Assembly: GCF_014698065.1 (NCBI RefSeq)
Contig: NZ_JACJSI010000002.1
Coordinates: forward strand, 1 to 64,000
DNA length: 64,000 nucleotides
DNA from: Nostoc flagelliforme FACHB-838
GTDB taxonomy: Bacteria; Cyanobacteriota; Cyanobacteriia; Cyanobacteriales; Nostocaceae
Reading direction: 5' to 3'
In this document: piece by piece, positions 20,758 through 30,460 of the stretch
Numbering within the stretch: position 1 is the stretch's first letter
Layout: each line of letters starts with the position of its first letter
Notes under the pieces: model-generated
Seen by the model: the letters and a program-made list of their open reading frames with translations, nothing else
Told to the model about the DNA's origin: nothing
Databases searched by the model: none
Position numbers and translations under genes: made by a program

Positions 20758-20830
20758 AGGGATTAAAGAATGGGGAATGGAAAAGTTTCTTAATCACCCA
20801 TGTCCCATGCCCCATGCCCAATCCCTTTTT
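20758..20830 (+). terminator. Possible terminator built from spacer repeats
   Basis: AGGGATT at 20758-20764 can pair with AATCCCT at 20820-20826, followed by TTTT. The long loop consists of GGGGAATGG and CCCATGCCCC-type repeat units that can also pair. It sits just after the phosphodiester-glycosidase gene. Evidence is moderate to weak. Confidence 0.4.
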
Positions 20831-21025
20831 AAAGTTTAGAACAAGCTGTCATTTTGCTTGATGAAGACTTTGTGTAGACATCAGAGTTTTAGTAGTGATG
20901 CTTTACGCCATAAGGTTTGATTTTGCTATGTTTATCAAGGTGCGACAAAATTGCTGATTTTCAAAGTTGCAAGATAAGATAGCGCCAGATTTTTGATCAA
21001 TAGTCAAGAGTATTAACGGTTTGTT

Positions 21026-21466
21026 ATGTCTCCAAATGAGGTAACGATGGCTCGATATCAAGAAACTACACAGACTGAAACTCTACACATACCCCCAAGC
21101 ATCACTTCCAGAGGCGTTGCTGCAACAGAGTTACGTCCTTGGGGTGCTTTTACAGTTTTGGAAGAAGGGCGCGGATACAAAATTAAGCGCATTGAAGTTA
21201 AGCCTGGACACCGCCTCAGTCTACAAATGCACCATCACCGTAGTGAACATTGGATTGTCGTCTCTGGTACAGCTAGGGTAACTTGTGGCGAGAAAGAAGT
21301 ACTACTGAGCAATAATGAGTCAACTTATGTACCTCAATGTACATCTCATCGTTTAGAGAATCCTGGCGTGATTCCCTTAGTATTGATCGAAGTGCAAAAT
21401 GGCGAATACTTGGGAGAAGATGATATTATTCGCTACCAAGATGACTATGCCCGTACTAAGGATTAA
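21026..21466 (+). CDS. Cupin, mannose-6-phosphate isomerase type II-like
   Basis: This single beta-barrel protein resembles the C-terminal isomerase half of ManC-type mannose-1-phosphate guanylyltransferase/phosphomannose isomerase. Signature elements are RPWGAFTVLEEGRGYKIKRI, the metal-binding LSLQMHHHRSEHWIVVSGTA and STYVPQCTSHRLENPG. No nucleotidyltransferase half is present, so it would only isomerise mannose-6-P/fructose-6-P, if active. The start may instead be the ATG at 21047 (MARYQETT); the upstream ATG at 21026 adds seven residues. It stands alone, upstream of the iscA-like gene. Confidence 0.88.
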   Translation: MSPNEVTMARYQETTQTETLHIPPSITSRGVAATELRPWGAFTVLEEGRGYKIKRIEVKPGHRLSLQMHHHRSEHWIVVSGTARVTCGEKEVLLSNNESTYVPQCTSHRLENPGVIPLVLIEVQNGEYLGEDDIIRYQDDYARTKD

Positions 21467-21548
21467 AACTAAAAGAACGCTATTAAAGCTCTAATCCCAA
21501 AACTCAATACATTTGTGTGCATATCTTTGGGAACCACTGCATACCAGT

Positions 21549-21575
21549 AGTCCCTACCTAGTTAAGGTAGGGACT
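21549..21575. terminator. Perfect 10-bp hairpin after the cupin gene
   Basis: Arms AGTCCCTACC (21549-21558) and GGTAGGGACT (21566-21575) pair perfectly around a 7-base loop, about 80 bases after the cupin stop. There is no T-tract. The element may be a factor-dependent or processing hairpin, or a dispersed palindrome. Confidence 0.5.
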
Positions 21576-21709
21576 GAAGCATATTAATGTTATAAATGTA
21601 GTAATAGCGATCGCGCTCATGCTTTCGGTGATTTGGAATTTTCAAGAAGCGAGGGTCAACCCATCTGTAAAATAGAAGATGGGGTATTTAATTGCAAAAA
21701 ACGAGTTCC

Positions 21710-22039
21710 ATGATTCATCTGAGTCAAGCAGCCGTGAGTGAGATTGGGCGAATAAAGTCCAAGCAGCAGCCAAATATGTTGTTTCGATTGGCAGTAAAAC
21801 CAGGTGGTTGTTCCGGGTTATTTTATGATATGTCCTTCGATGAAGTAATAAAAGTTGGCGACCAGGTTCTCGACTTGAATGAGATTCAAGTAGTCATAGA
21901 TGCCGCCAGCTTAATTTACCTCAACGGTTTGAGGGTAGATTATTCAGAAGACTTAATGGGTGGTGGTTTTCGCTTCCACAACCCCCAGGCGATCGCAACC
22001 TGTGGCTGTGGTAATTCATTCTCCACAACTAGTCAATAG
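21710..22039 (+). CDS. IscA/SufA-like iron-sulfur cluster assembly protein
   Basis: This is an A-type carrier that binds or transfers Fe-S clusters in the cytoplasm. The three conserved cysteines are visible in KPGGCSGLFYDM and the C-terminal CGCGNSF. I take the ATG at 21710 (MIHLSQAAVSEIGRI) as start, because family members begin here; a TTG six codons upstream also keeps the frame. The resulting 109 residues are the usual family size. It lies about 150 bases before the str cluster, with its own upstream spacer. Confidence 0.9.
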   Translation: MIHLSQAAVSEIGRIKSKQQPNMLFRLAVKPGGCSGLFYDMSFDEVIKVGDQVLDLNEIQVVIDAASLIYLNGLRVDYSEDLMGGGFRFHNPQAIATCGCGNSFSTTSQ

Positions 22040-22106
22040 TCCTTAATTAGCGATCGTTTACCAATAACAAAAGAAGAATAACTAACTAATTAAGGAAAAA
22101 TTACAA

Positions 22107-22136
22107 TTGACATAAAATAATAAAAAACGATATAAT
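22107..22136 (+). promoter_or_regulatory. Perfect-consensus housekeeping promoter for the str cluster
   Basis: TTGACA at 22107-22112 and TATAAT at 22131-22136 are both exact sigma-70-type consensus hexamers, separated by 18 bases. The predicted transcription start near 22143 leaves a leader of about 45 bases before rpsL. This fits a highly expressed ribosomal operon. Confidence 0.85.
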
Positions 22137-22186
22137 TAGGATTTGTTAAAACTTAGACATATAAGCAGCTTTACGCGCTGTAACTC

Positions 22187-22570
22187 ATGCCAACAATACA
22201 GCAGCTAATACGCAACGAGCGCGAGCAAGCGCGTCAGAAAACCAAGTCCCCGGCTCTGAAACAATGCCCTCAACGTCGGGGAGTTTGTACCAGAGTATAC
22301 ACGACCACACCCAAAAAGCCTAACTCAGCTCTACGTAAAGTAGCAAGAGTCAGACTTACCTCTGGATTTGAAGTCACAGCTTATATTCCAGGTATTGGTC
22401 ACAACTTACAAGAACACTCAGTTGTGATGATTCGTGGCGGTCGGGTTAAGGATCTACCAGGCGTGAGATACCACATTATCCGTGGCACCCTAGATACAGC
22501 CGGAGTCAAAGACCGCAAACAAGGGCGTTCCAAGTATGGAACCAAGCGTCCGAAAGAAGCGAAAAAATAG
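22187..22570 (+). CDS. rpsL: 30S ribosomal protein S12
   Basis: S12 lies at the decoding centre of the small subunit and controls accuracy; mutations here give streptomycin resistance. The protein begins [19 protein letters not shown]. It has the conserved decoding loops [19 protein letters not shown] (with the Lys of streptomycin contact) and [16 protein letters not shown]. The basic C-terminus is [16 protein letters not shown]. At 127 residues it is normal length. It is the first gene of the str cluster, behind the strong promoter at 22107-22136. Confidence 0.98.
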   Translation: MPTIQQLIRNEREQARQKTKSPALKQCPQRRGVCTRVYTTTPKKPNSALRKVARVRLTSGFEVTAYIPGIGHNLQEHSVVMIRGGRVKDLPGVRYHIIRGTLDTAGVKDRKQGRSKYGTKRPKEAKK

Positions 22571-23096
22571 GATTAGGCGATTAATCGCATCCAACACGAT
22601 TAATCGTCTACCTTAGAAGCGCTCAAGGACAAAAAACTATCAGGGTCTGTGTACTAATAGCAGTTACGAAAGCTGCTCAAGTCTGTTTAAAAAAATCAAG
22701 CAAGCTACACCTACACTAAGCGAGCAAGTGTAGAAGTTCAGAAGAAAACGCTGTAACCCACAGCAAAATTCTAATCTGGACACTAAAGTTTAAAATGTTG
22801 TCGCCTTAAGTATTTAGTTGCAGCTAGCAAGTCAATGAATATTAGATTTTAGATTTGCGATTTTGGATTGGTCGAACCCGCAAGGGGATGAGGCTTACAG
22901 ACTTTTGATTTTTCCAATCCTTGTGGTCGGAACATCTACCAAAAACTCTAATCCAAAATTGGCAGTCAATAAGTCAGCCTTGGTGCAACAGTCGAGAACA
23001 AAATTGAGAAAGTCTGAGGGTTGAGTTCCACAGCTTTTAGTTTCCGGTGTCTGATAGCATATAATTTCGTTGCCAATTCCGAATTAAAGGTGAAGT
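22571..23096. other. Unusually long rpsL-rpsG spacer with repeats and hairpins
   Basis: This 526-base stretch separates S12 from S7, which are often close together. Just after rpsL is a GATTAATCG-rich segment (22571-22612) related to the palindrome in the radical SAM gene. CTACACT at 22711-22717 pairs with AGTGTAG at 22727-22733. A TTTTGGATT / AATCCAAAAT pair spans about 22858-22961. No ORF is credible. In other bacteria S7 represses its own operon by binding the S12-S7 spacer; such a site here is possible but not shown. Confidence 0.55.
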
Positions 23097-23567
23097 ATGT
23101 CTCGTCGTGGTGTTATTCAAAGGCGCCCAGTCCCGTCTGACTCTGTATATAACAGTCGCCTTGTGAGCATGATTATCAGGCGGATCATGCGTCATGGCAA
23201 GAAATCACTTGCCGCACGGATTGTTTATGATGCATTAAAAACTATTGAAGAACGCACTGGTGCTGGTGCCTTAGAAACCTTTGAAAGAGCAGTGCGAAAT
23301 GCCACGCCTTTAGTAGAAGTAAAGGCGCGGCGAGTTGGTGGAGCAACCTACCAAGTACCAATGGAAGTGCGTACAGAACGGGGCACTACCTTAGCACTGC
23401 GTTGGTTAGTGCAATATTCCCGCTCCAGACCAGGCCGGACAATGGCAAGCAAACTGGCAAATGAATTAATGGATGCTGCTAACGAAACTGGCAATGCGAT
23501 TCGGAAACGTGAAGAAACGCACCGGATGGCGGAAGCTAACAAAGCATTCGCACACTATCGTTACTAA
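23097..23567 (+). CDS. rpsG: 30S ribosomal protein S7
   Basis: S7 nucleates the 3' major (head) domain of 16S rRNA and lines the E site. The sequence begins [15 protein letters not shown] and carries the RNA-binding segments [18 protein letters not shown] and [19 protein letters not shown]. It ends AHYRY, with the 156-residue length usual for bacterial S7. It lies between the long rpsL spacer and fusA, on the same strand. Confidence 0.98.
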   Translation: MSRRGVIQRRPVPSDSVYNSRLVSMIIRRIMRHGKKSLAARIVYDALKTIEERTGAGALETFERAVRNATPLVEVKARRVGGATYQVPMEVRTERGTTLALRWLVQYSRSRPGRTMASKLANELMDAANETGNAIRKREETHRMAEANKAFAHYRY

Positions 23568-23706
23568 GTAGAAAAGCGATATATCGCCCTCCAGAAGCGG
23601 TATATCGTATGATTTACAAAAAGAAGACGGTTTTCCCTAAAAGTATAGAATCTTAACAAAGAGTAATATACAAGATATCATGAGGCAAAAACTATAGGAG
23701 GTAGCT

Positions 23707-25785
23707 GTGGCACGCACGATCCCGCTAGAGAAAGTACGCAACATTGGTATTGCGGCGCATATAGATGCGGGCAAAACAACAACAACAGAGAGAATATTAT
23801 TTTACTCTGGGATAATTCATAAAATTGGCGAAGTTCATGAAGGAACTGCCGTCACAGACTGGATGGAGCAGGAGCGGGAGCGGGGAATTACCATTACTGC
23901 TGCTGCTATCAGTACCAGTTGGAAAGATCATCAAATAAACATTATCGATACTCCGGGTCACGTAGACTTCACAATTGAAGTTGAGCGTTCCATGCGCGTG
24001 TTGGATGGTGTAATCGCAGTATTTTGTTCTGTGGGCGGCGTGCAACCGCAGTCTGAGACAGTGTGGCGGCAAGCAGAACGCTACAAAGTTCCTCGGATAG
24101 CCTTTATCAACAAGATGGATCGCACCGGAGCGAACTTTTATAAAGTTCACGACCAAATCCGCGATCGCCTGCGGGCGAATGCGATCGCCATTCAACTACC
24201 AATTGGTAGTGAAAATGACTTCCGAGGTATCGTTGACCTAGTAGGGCAACGTGCGTATATTTACGCCAATGACCAAGGAACCGATATCCAAGAAACCGAT
24301 ATCCCGGAAGAATTGAAAGCGCAGGTAGAAGAATTCCGCACCAAGCTAATAGAAGCCGCAGCAGAAACCGATGATGCTTTGATGACTAAGTACTTCGAGG
24401 GCGAAGAACTTACAGAACAGGAAGTTCGGACTGCCCTGCGTAAAGGCACAATTGCGGGAACGATTGTACCAGTACTTTGTGGTTCAGCATTTAAAAACAA
24501 AGGCGTGCAGTTGATGCTGGATGCCGTTGTAGATTACCTGCCAGCGCCAAGTGAAGTACCGCCAATTCAAGGCTTACTGCCCAATGGCGATACTGTTGAG
24601 CGGCGGGCTGATGACAACGAACCCCTAGCAGCTCTGGCATTCAAGATTATGGCTGACCCTTATGGTCGCCTGACATTTGTTCGCGTTTATTCTGGTGTCC
24701 TGAAAAAGGGCAGCTACGTTCTCAACGCTAGTAAGAATAAAAAAGAACGGATTTCCCGTTTAGTTCTAATGAAGGCAGACGATCGGCAAGATGTCGATGA
24801 ACTGCGGGCGGGTGATTTAGGAGCAGCTCTGGGATTGAAAGACACCTTGACAGGTGACACACTTTGTGATGATGGATCGCCAGTAATTCTGGAATCCCTA
24901 TTCATTCCTGAGCCTGTAATCTCGGTGGCGGTTGAACCCAAAACCAAGAACGACATGGACAAACTGTCCAAGGCTCTGCAATCTCTCTCAGAAGAAGACC
25001 CCACCTTCCGTGTCCGCGTCGATCCGGAAACAAACCAGACCGTGATCGCGGGAATGGGAGAGTTACACCTAGAAATTCTAGTAGACCGGATGTTACGAGA
25101 ATTCAAGGTGGAAGCGAATGTAGGTGCCCCACAAGTAGCTTACCGAGAAACAATTCGGAAAGCTGTGAACAAAGTTGAGGGCAAATTCATCCGCCAAAGT
25201 GGTGGTAAAGGCCAATACGGTCACGTTGTGATCAATTTAGAGCCTGGAGAACCCGGTACTGGCTTTGAATTCGTTTCCAAAATTGCTGGCGGTTCAGTAC
25301 CTAAAGAGTACGTTGGCCCTGCAGAACAAGGAATGAAAGAAAGCTGCGAATCCGGCGTTCTAGCTGGATATCCGTTGATTGACGTTAAAGCGACGCTAAT
25401 TGATGGGTCATACCACGATGTAGACTCTTCAGAAATGGCTTTCAAAATCGCTGGCTCAATGGCGATGAAAGAGGCTGTCCTGAAAGCTTCACCTGTCATC
25501 TTAGAGCCTATGATGAAAGTTGAAGTTGAAGTTCCTGAAGACTATATGGGGAACGTCATTGGCGACCTCAACACCCGCCGAGGGCAGATTGAAAGCCAAA
25601 GCACCGAAAAGGGACTCGCTAAGGTAACATCTAAAGTTCCACTGGCAAGCATGTTTGGCTACGCCACTGATATTCGGTCAAAAACGCAAGGTCGGGGTAC
25701 CTTCACGATGGAGTTCAGCCACTACGAAGAGGTTCCTCGCAGCGTAGCTGAAACTATCATTGCAAAAAGCAAAGGGAACGCTTAG
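23707..25785 (+). CDS. fusA: Elongation factor G
   Basis: EF-G is the GTPase that drives ribosomal translocation and, with RRF, recycling. G motifs are [15 protein letters not shown] (P-loop), RGITIT (switch I Thr), DTPGHVDF (switch II) and NKMDRTGA. Domains II-V follow, including the domain IV loop region GGKGQYGHV. At 692 residues it is full length. The start is GTG at 23707, and a perfect Shine-Dalgarno AGGAGGTA at 23695-23702 fixes it. Third gene of the str cluster. Confidence 0.98.
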   Translation: MARTIPLEKVRNIGIAAHIDAGKTTTTERILFYSGIIHKIGEVHEGTAVTDWMEQERERGITITAAAISTSWKDHQINIIDTPGHVDFTIEVERSMRVLDGVIAVFCSVGGVQPQSETVWRQAERYKVPRIAFINKMDRTGANFYKVHDQIRDRLRANAIAIQLPIGSENDFRGIVDLVGQRAYIYANDQGTDIQETDIPEELKAQVEEFRTKLIEAAAETDDALMTKYFEGEELTEQEVRTALRKGTIAGTIVPVLCGSAFKNKGVQLMLDAVVDYLPAPSEVPPIQGLLPNGDTVERRADDNEPLAALAFKIMADPYGRLTFVRVYSGVLKKGSYVLNASKNKKERISRLVLMKADDRQDVDELRAGDLGAALGLKDTLTGDTLCDDGSPVILESLFIPEPVISVAVEPKTKNDMDKLSKALQSLSEEDPTFRVRVDPETNQTVIAGMGELHLEILVDRMLREFKVEANVGAPQVAYRETIRKAVNKVEGKFIRQSGGKGQYGHVVINLEPGEPGTGFEFVSKIAGGSVPKEYVGPAEQGMKESCESGVLAGYPLIDVKATLIDGSYHDVDSSEMAFKIAGSMAMKEAVLKASPVILEPMMKVEVEVPEDYMGNVIGDLNTRRGQIESQSTEKGLAKVTSKVPLASMFGYATDIRSKTQGRGTFTMEFSHYEEVPRSVAETIIAKSKGNA

Positions 25786-25808
25786 TTAAAATAAGGAAAT
25801 GAGCATTC

Positions 25809-27038
25809 ATGGCACGTGCAAAGTTTGAAAGGAATAAACCCCACATTAATATCGGTACAGTTGGCCACGTTGACCACGGTAAAACTACCTTGACAGCAGC
25901 CATCACCATGACCTTGGCAGCTATGGGTCAGGCTGTAGCTAAGGGCTACGACCAAATTGATAATGCCCCAGAAGAAAAAGCACGGGGTATTACCATTAAT
26001 ACCGCTCACGTAGAGTATGAAACTGCAAATCGGCACTATGCTCACGTAGACTGTCCAGGACACGCTGACTATGTGAAGAACATGATCACCGGTGCTGCTC
26101 AGATGGATGGAGGTATCCTCGTAGTTGCTGCTACCGATGGCCCTATGCCCCAAACCCGCGAACACATCCTGTTAGCAAAACAGGTAGGTGTTCCCAGTCT
26201 GGTTGTCTTCTTGAACAAAGAAGATTTGATGGATGACCCAGAACTCTTGGAACTAGTAGAACTAGAACTTAGAGAACTGCTTTCCAGCTACGATTTCCCT
26301 GGCGATGATATCCCCATTATCAAAGGCTCTGGTCTGCAAGCTCTGGAAGCAATGACCAAGAATCCTAAGACCCAACGCGGTGAAAATCCGTGGGTAGACA
26401 AAATCTACGAACTGATGGATGCTGTAGATTCTTACATCCCCACTCCTGAGCGGGATGTTGATAAACCCTTCCTGATGGCTGTAGAAGACGTTTTCTCAAT
26501 TACAGGTCGTGGTACTGTCGCCACCGGTCGGATTGAGCGGGGTGTAGTCAAAGTTGGCGATAACGTTGAACTTGTGGGTATCAGAGATACTCGCGCCACT
26601 ACCGTAACTGGTATTGAGATGTTCAAGAAGAGTCTCGACCAAGGTATGGCTGGGGATAACGCTGGGGTACTACTGCGGGGTATCCAGAAGGCTGATATTG
26701 AACGGGGTATGGTCATCGCCAAACCTGGTTCGATTAAACCTCACAATGAATTTGAAGGTGAGGTGTATGTCTTAACAGAAAAAGAAGGTGGTCGTAAGAC
26801 TCCATTTTTCGCTGGCTACCGTCCCCAGTTCTATGTGCGGACAACTGATGTAACTGGTACCATCAAAGCCTACACCTCCGATGAAGGCAAAGAAGTAGAA
26901 ATGGTGATGCCAGGCGATCGCATCAAGATGACAGTAGAATTGATCAACGCGATCGCTATTGAACAAGGAATGCGCTTCGCTATCCGCGAAGGTGGTCGCA
27001 CCATCGGTGCTGGTGTCGTCTCTAAAATTATCAAGTAG
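25809..27038 (+). CDS. tuf: Elongation factor Tu
   Basis: EF-Tu brings aminoacyl-tRNA to the ribosome as a ternary complex with GTP. G motifs are [34 protein letters not shown] and NKEDLMDD. Domains II and III are complete, ending [10 protein letters not shown]. The 409-residue length is the form seen in cyanobacteria and plastids, slightly longer than the 393-394 of E. coli. It starts 23 bases after fusA with AAGGA upstream, and is followed by a 13-bp terminator-like hairpin. Confidence 0.98.
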   Translation: MARAKFERNKPHINIGTVGHVDHGKTTLTAAITMTLAAMGQAVAKGYDQIDNAPEEKARGITINTAHVEYETANRHYAHVDCPGHADYVKNMITGAAQMDGGILVVAATDGPMPQTREHILLAKQVGVPSLVVFLNKEDLMDDPELLELVELELRELLSSYDFPGDDIPIIKGSGLQALEAMTKNPKTQRGENPWVDKIYELMDAVDSYIPTPERDVDKPFLMAVEDVFSITGRGTVATGRIERGVVKVGDNVELVGIRDTRATTVTGIEMFKKSLDQGMAGDNAGVLLRGIQKADIERGMVIAKPGSIKPHNEFEGEVYVLTEKEGGRKTPFFAGYRPQFYVRTTDVTGTIKAYTSDEGKEVEMVMPGDRIKMTVELINAIAIEQGMRFAIREGGRTIGAGVVSKIIK

Positions 27039-27056
27039 CACCTTTTCGCTCATAAC

Positions 27057-27094
27057 AAAGGAGCAGAGATGGTATAGTGCCTCTCTGCTCCTTT
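27057..27094 (+). terminator. Hairpin between tuf and rpsJ
   Basis: Arms AAAGGAGCAGAGA (27057-27069) and TCTCTGCTCCTTT (27082-27094) pair perfectly over 13 bp with a 12-base loop, followed by a pyrimidine-rich CTCTTCCCTC. The hairpin probably terminates or attenuates tuf transcription, so rpsJ may have its own promoter or depend on readthrough. Confidence 0.75.
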
Positions 27095-27216
27095 CTCTTC
27101 CCTCTATAAAAAGGTAATAGGTTACAGGGGACAAGTAATAGTTTTCTGTAACTTATAACTTGTAACCTTTAACCAATAAATACTCCCCTAATTACGCAGA
27201 ACCTGGAAAATTAAAG

Positions 27217-27534
27217 ATGGCAACTCTACAGCAGCAGAAAATTAGAATTCGCTTACAGGCTTTTGACCGACGCTTATTAGACACATCTTGCGAGAAGATT
27301 GTAGATACAGCTAACCGCACCAATGCTACAGCCGTAGGCCCAATTCCTTTACCAACAAAACGCCGCATCTATTGTGTGCTGCGATCGCCTCACGTAGATA
27401 AAGATTCACGAGAACACTTTGAAACCCGTACTCATCGCCGGATTATTGATATTTACCAGCCCTCTTCTAAAACTATTGATGCCCTGATGAAATTGGATCT
27501 ACCATCGGGTGTAGATATCGAAGTCAAACTTTAA
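27217..27534 (+). CDS. rpsJ: 30S ribosomal protein S10
   Basis: S10 is a head protein of the small subunit and, as NusE, can join antitermination complexes. The 105-residue sequence has the family features [15 protein letters not shown], the extended loop [29 protein letters not shown] and the C-terminal [10 protein letters not shown]. In cyanobacteria S10 closes the str cluster, as it does here rather than heading the S10 operon. A terminator follows at 27611-27640. Confidence 0.97.
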   Translation: MATLQQQKIRIRLQAFDRRLLDTSCEKIVDTANRTNATAVGPIPLPTKRRIYCVLRSPHVDKDSREHFETRTHRRIIDIYQPSSKTIDALMKLDLPSGVDIEVKL

Positions 27535-27540
27535 TTTAGT

Positions 27541-27580
27541 CATTAGTCATTGGTCATTTGTCCTTTGCTAATGACTAATG
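27541..27580. repeat. CATTAGTCATT inverted repeat
   Basis: CATTAGTCATT at 27541-27551 is matched by its exact complement at 27570-27580, giving an 11-bp stem directly after rpsJ. GTCATTGGTCATTAG-type units also follow clpS at about 39281, so this is a dispersed spacer repeat that may act as a hairpin. Confidence 0.55.
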
Positions 27581-27610
27581 AGCAATAAAATTTGTATACT
27601 TTTTTACATT

Positions 27611-27640
27611 GCCCTGAAGAAATATATCTCAGGGCTTTTA
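27611..27640 (+). terminator. Intrinsic terminator after rpsJ
   Basis: GCCCTGA (27611-27617) pairs with TCAGGGC (27629-27635), followed by TTTTATTT. This is a compact GC stem with a T-rich tail, 75 bases after the rpsJ stop and at the end of the str cluster. Confidence 0.8.
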
Positions 27641-27732
27641 TTTCGCTAGGAAACAAATGATAGAATGTAAACAAAATAAGGGAAAAGCAGAGAAAAATTA
27701 TTTTTAAGAATTAAGTTTATACCAAAGTAACA

Positions 27733-28380
27733 ATGACATCATCTTCTAAAATTGCAGTTCGCGAACTCCCTCTGTTCCCGTTACCCGAAGTAGTTCTGTT
27801 TCCTACCAGACCATTGCCTTTGCACATCTTTGAATTTCGCTACCGAATCATGATGAACACGATTTTGGAAAGCGATCGCAGGTTCGGTGTTTTGATGTTC
27901 GATCCAGTCAAAGGTACAATCGCAAACACTGGTTGCTGTGCCGAAATTATTCATCACCAACGGCTGCCAGATGATCGGATCAAGATGATGACTTTAGGGC
28001 AGCAAAGATTTCGTGTATTAGAATATGTTCGTGAAAAGCCATACCGCGTTGGTTTAGTAGAGTGGATAGAAGACCAACCACCGACTAAAGATTTGCGACC
28101 TTTATCTTCGGAGGTAGAACAACTACTGCGAGATGTTGTGCGTCTATCAGCCAAATTAACCGAACAAAATATCGAATTACCAGAAGATTTGCCTGATCTA
28201 CCTACAGAGTTATCTTATTGGGTAGCCAGTAACCTTTATGGTGTCGCCGCAGAGCAGCAATTATTGTTAGAAATGCAAGATACTGTAACTCGTCTAGAGC
28301 GGGAAGCAGAAATTTTAACCTCTACTCGCAATCACTTGGCAGCTCGCGCTGTTCTCAAAGACACATTTAGTGAAAAGTGA
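27733..28380 (+). CDS. LON N-terminal-domain (substrate-binding) protein
   Basis: This 215-residue protein consists of just the LON_substr_bdg domain. It opens VRELPLFPLPEVVLFPTRPLPLHIFEFRYRIMM and continues through the usual beta barrel plus C-terminal helices (QEDTVTRLEREAEIL-like region near residue 190). It lacks the AAA+ and protease domains of Lon, so it cannot be a protease by itself. Such stand-alone LON proteins occur widely in cyanobacteria, and their role is unknown. It is convergent with pheA. Confidence 0.9.
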   Translation: MTSSSKIAVRELPLFPLPEVVLFPTRPLPLHIFEFRYRIMMNTILESDRRFGVLMFDPVKGTIANTGCCAEIIHHQRLPDDRIKMMTLGQQRFRVLEYVREKPYRVGLVEWIEDQPPTKDLRPLSSEVEQLLRDVVRLSAKLTEQNIELPEDLPDLPTELSYWVASNLYGVAAEQQLLLEMQDTVTRLEREAEILTSTRNHLAARAVLKDTFSEK

Positions 28381-28512
28381 AGAGTGAGGAGTTAGAAGTT
28401 ACGAGTTAGGAAAAAAAACAAAAATAAAAGATCGACAACTTATAATTTATATTTCCTAGCTGATAACTGGTAACTCCTAAATCCAAAATGATAATTTTTA
28501 ACTCCTAACTTC

Positions 28513-29388
28513 TCAAGTAACAGCGCTGATCGGTAAAACATTGTAAGCGCCAAGAATTTTTAAAATTTCTGTGTGGATAGTTAATTCTGCTAAAGCAGAT
28601 TGCATTTGTGCTTTCTTGAGATCCGCTTCTAAATCCATAAAAAATAAGTATTCGCCTAGCGATCGCTTTGTTGGACGAGATTCAATTCGGCTAAGGTTAA
28701 TTCCTAGTTGAGCAAATATTTGCAAAGGTTTGAGCAATGCTCCGGGTGTGTTAGCAGGCATACTAAAAGCCAGTGATGTGTGACTGGTAGGCACTTTTGA
28801 TGGCTGATATTCAGCGTTCGTTTCACTCTGACTTACTACCCAAAAACGAGTACAGTTTTCTGGATAGTCGTTGATGCCACTAGCAAGGATCGGCAGGTTG
28901 TAAAGTTGAGCTGCTCTACTAGAGGCGATCGCTGCTGTTGTTGTCTCTTGCTCCAATCGTTGTAGTGCTTCGGTTGTAGAATTGCTGGGAATAATCTGTA
29001 CAGATGGGAGAAACTGCTCTAACCATCCTTGACATTGTGCCAAAGCTTGCGGATGAGAGTAAACAGTTTTGATTTTATCTAAGCTAGACGCACAAGAAAT
29101 TAACGTATGGACAATAGGTAATACTAAGGCTAACTGAATTTGCAAACTGTCCAACTGCCACAGTGTATCTAATGTCATAGTCACACTCCCTTCAATAGAA
29201 TTTTCCACTGGCACAACAGCCAAGTGGGCTTGACCATCAGCAACGGCGTGCAGTGACTGGGAAATGGTGGGATAGGGACATAGACTAGCTTCAACTGCCG
29301 TATTTTTAGTTAGCCAGTTGGCATAAAAAACAGTTGCTTGTTCTGTATAAGTGCCGGGAGGCCCTAAATGTGCGATTGATAAAGTCAT
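28513..29388 (-). CDS. pheA: Prephenate dehydratase
   Basis: PheA converts prephenate to phenylpyruvate for phenylalanine synthesis. The catalytic PDT domain shows IAHLGPPGTYTEQAT, the VPVENSIEGSV segment and the Thr-containing active-site motif NCTRFWVVSQ. The C-terminal ACT domain (SLAFSMPANTPGALLKPL, then the ESRPTK motif) is the site of phenylalanine feedback in this family. There is no chorismate mutase domain, so it is monofunctional. I place the start at 29388 (MTLSIAHLGPPG), giving 291 residues; the frame stays open 31 codons further up without family-like sequence. Confidence 0.95.
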   Translation of the reverse strand: MTLSIAHLGPPGTYTEQATVFYANWLTKNTAVEASLCPYPTISQSLHAVADGQAHLAVVPVENSIEGSVTMTLDTLWQLDSLQIQLALVLPIVHTLISCASSLDKIKTVYSHPQALAQCQGWLEQFLPSVQIIPSNSTTEALQRLEQETTTAAIASSRAAQLYNLPILASGINDYPENCTRFWVVSQSETNAEYQPSKVPTSHTSLAFSMPANTPGALLKPLQIFAQLGINLSRIESRPTKRSLGEYLFFMDLEADLKKAQMQSALAELTIHTEILKILGAYNVLPISAVT

Positions 29389-29852
29389 GCCTTTAGCCTT
29401 GAGTTGCGAGTTTAATCGGTAAATAGAGATTATGATATTTTGGTCTTGGCAAATATATCCAAATCTATTCTTACTAATCACTGTTATCTCTAAAATTTAC
29501 GCACTAAACGAATAGAGCGAAATATGTATCTAGGAAAACAATTTGTGGAAAACAGCACTTCTACCAGATTGATTTCCTGATAGTTTTTTTTGCTAAATTC
29601 CTTGGAGATTCAAAAGCAATTATATTGATTTCTGTGCCTTGAAAGATTCATATTATTGTTTTTTTGTCAATACATACATAGTCTATATTGATTGAACTAA
29701 AGATAGTAATGAGCGTACCAACTTTTTGCTAATTATGTATAGCTGATAAGCAACAATGATTTTTATGATCAATAAATTTTGTAGTTTTCTAATAATCAGA
29801 TTTAATTTATTAAAAAATATTAAAATTAAGAAACAGATATTTTTATCCGCTC
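29389..29852. other. AT-rich divergent spacer between pheA and the DUF1997 gene
   Basis: About 460 bases of AT-rich DNA separate the two divergent genes. There is no ORF with coding character except the implausible upstream extension of pheA, and I saw no RNA gene or clear hairpin. It must hold both promoters, which I cannot pinpoint. Confidence 0.4.
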
Positions 29853-30440
29853 ATGGCTACCCGGTTTACTGCCTCCCAATCGGTTGAAATCGCTGTTCCA
29901 GAGCAGCCTATTCCCATTCAGCACTACTTGCGCCAGCCTCAACGTCTGGTTAAGGCTTTGGCTGACAACAGTCGGATTGAGCAGCTTTCTGATGAGATAT
30001 TTCGCTTGAAAATGCGTCCGTTAACTTTTATGTCGTTGAGTATTCAACCTACTGTAGACATGAGAGTTTGGGCAGAATCAAATGGAATAATTTATTTGCG
30101 ATCGCTAGGCTGTGAAATTCTGGGCTTCGAGTATATTAACCAGCGCTTTGCTCTTAATTTAAAAGGGCATCTCTCTCCCAAAGAATTAAGCAGTGGCACT
30201 CGCCTGCAAGGAAAAGCTGATTTAGAAGTGCTGGTGGATTTGCCACCACCATTTTCTTTCACTCCTAAGCCGATTTTAGAAGCTACTGGCAATGCTTTGC
30301 TCAAAAGTGTACTCTTATCAGTCAAGCAACGGTTATTAAATCAACTTTTGGCGGATTATCGTTACTGGGTGATATCACAAACTAAAGATAGACGATTGGA
30401 CGGTAACAGTACTGAATTGCCAATCCTGAATGCTGAGTAA
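29853..30440 (+). CDS. DUF1997 family protein
   Basis: This 195-residue soluble protein matches the DUF1997 family of cyanobacteria and plastids. Recognisable stretches are IPIQHYLRQPQRLVKAL, RLKMRPLTFMSLSIQP and the proline-rich VLVDLPPPFSFTPKPIL followed by a C-terminal helix (NALLKSVLLSVKQRLLNQLL). Function is unknown. It converges on rnhB with only 8 bases between stop codons, and its last codons form half of a palindrome (30429-30460). Confidence 0.85.
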   Translation: MATRFTASQSVEIAVPEQPIPIQHYLRQPQRLVKALADNSRIEQLSDEIFRLKMRPLTFMSLSIQPTVDMRVWAESNGIIYLRSLGCEILGFEYINQRFALNLKGHLSPKELSSGTRLQGKADLEVLVDLPPPFSFTPKPILEATGNALLKSVLLSVKQRLLNQLLADYRYWVISQTKDRRLDGNSTELPILNAE

Positions 30441-30460
30441 TTATTTAATTACTCAGCGTT
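30429..30460. terminator. Perfect hairpin spanning two convergent stop codons
   Basis: The arms at 30429-30442 and 30447-30460 pair over 14 positions (one G-U) around a 4-base ATTT loop. The stem includes the TAA of DUF1997 and the TAA of rnhB, so each protein ends Asn-Ala-Glu. It probably serves as a shared bidirectional terminator. Confidence 0.75.

Noticed and set aside
23797..24195. Minus-strand ORFs opposite fusA and tuf
   Set aside because: They are antisense shadows of highly conserved elongation-factor codons.
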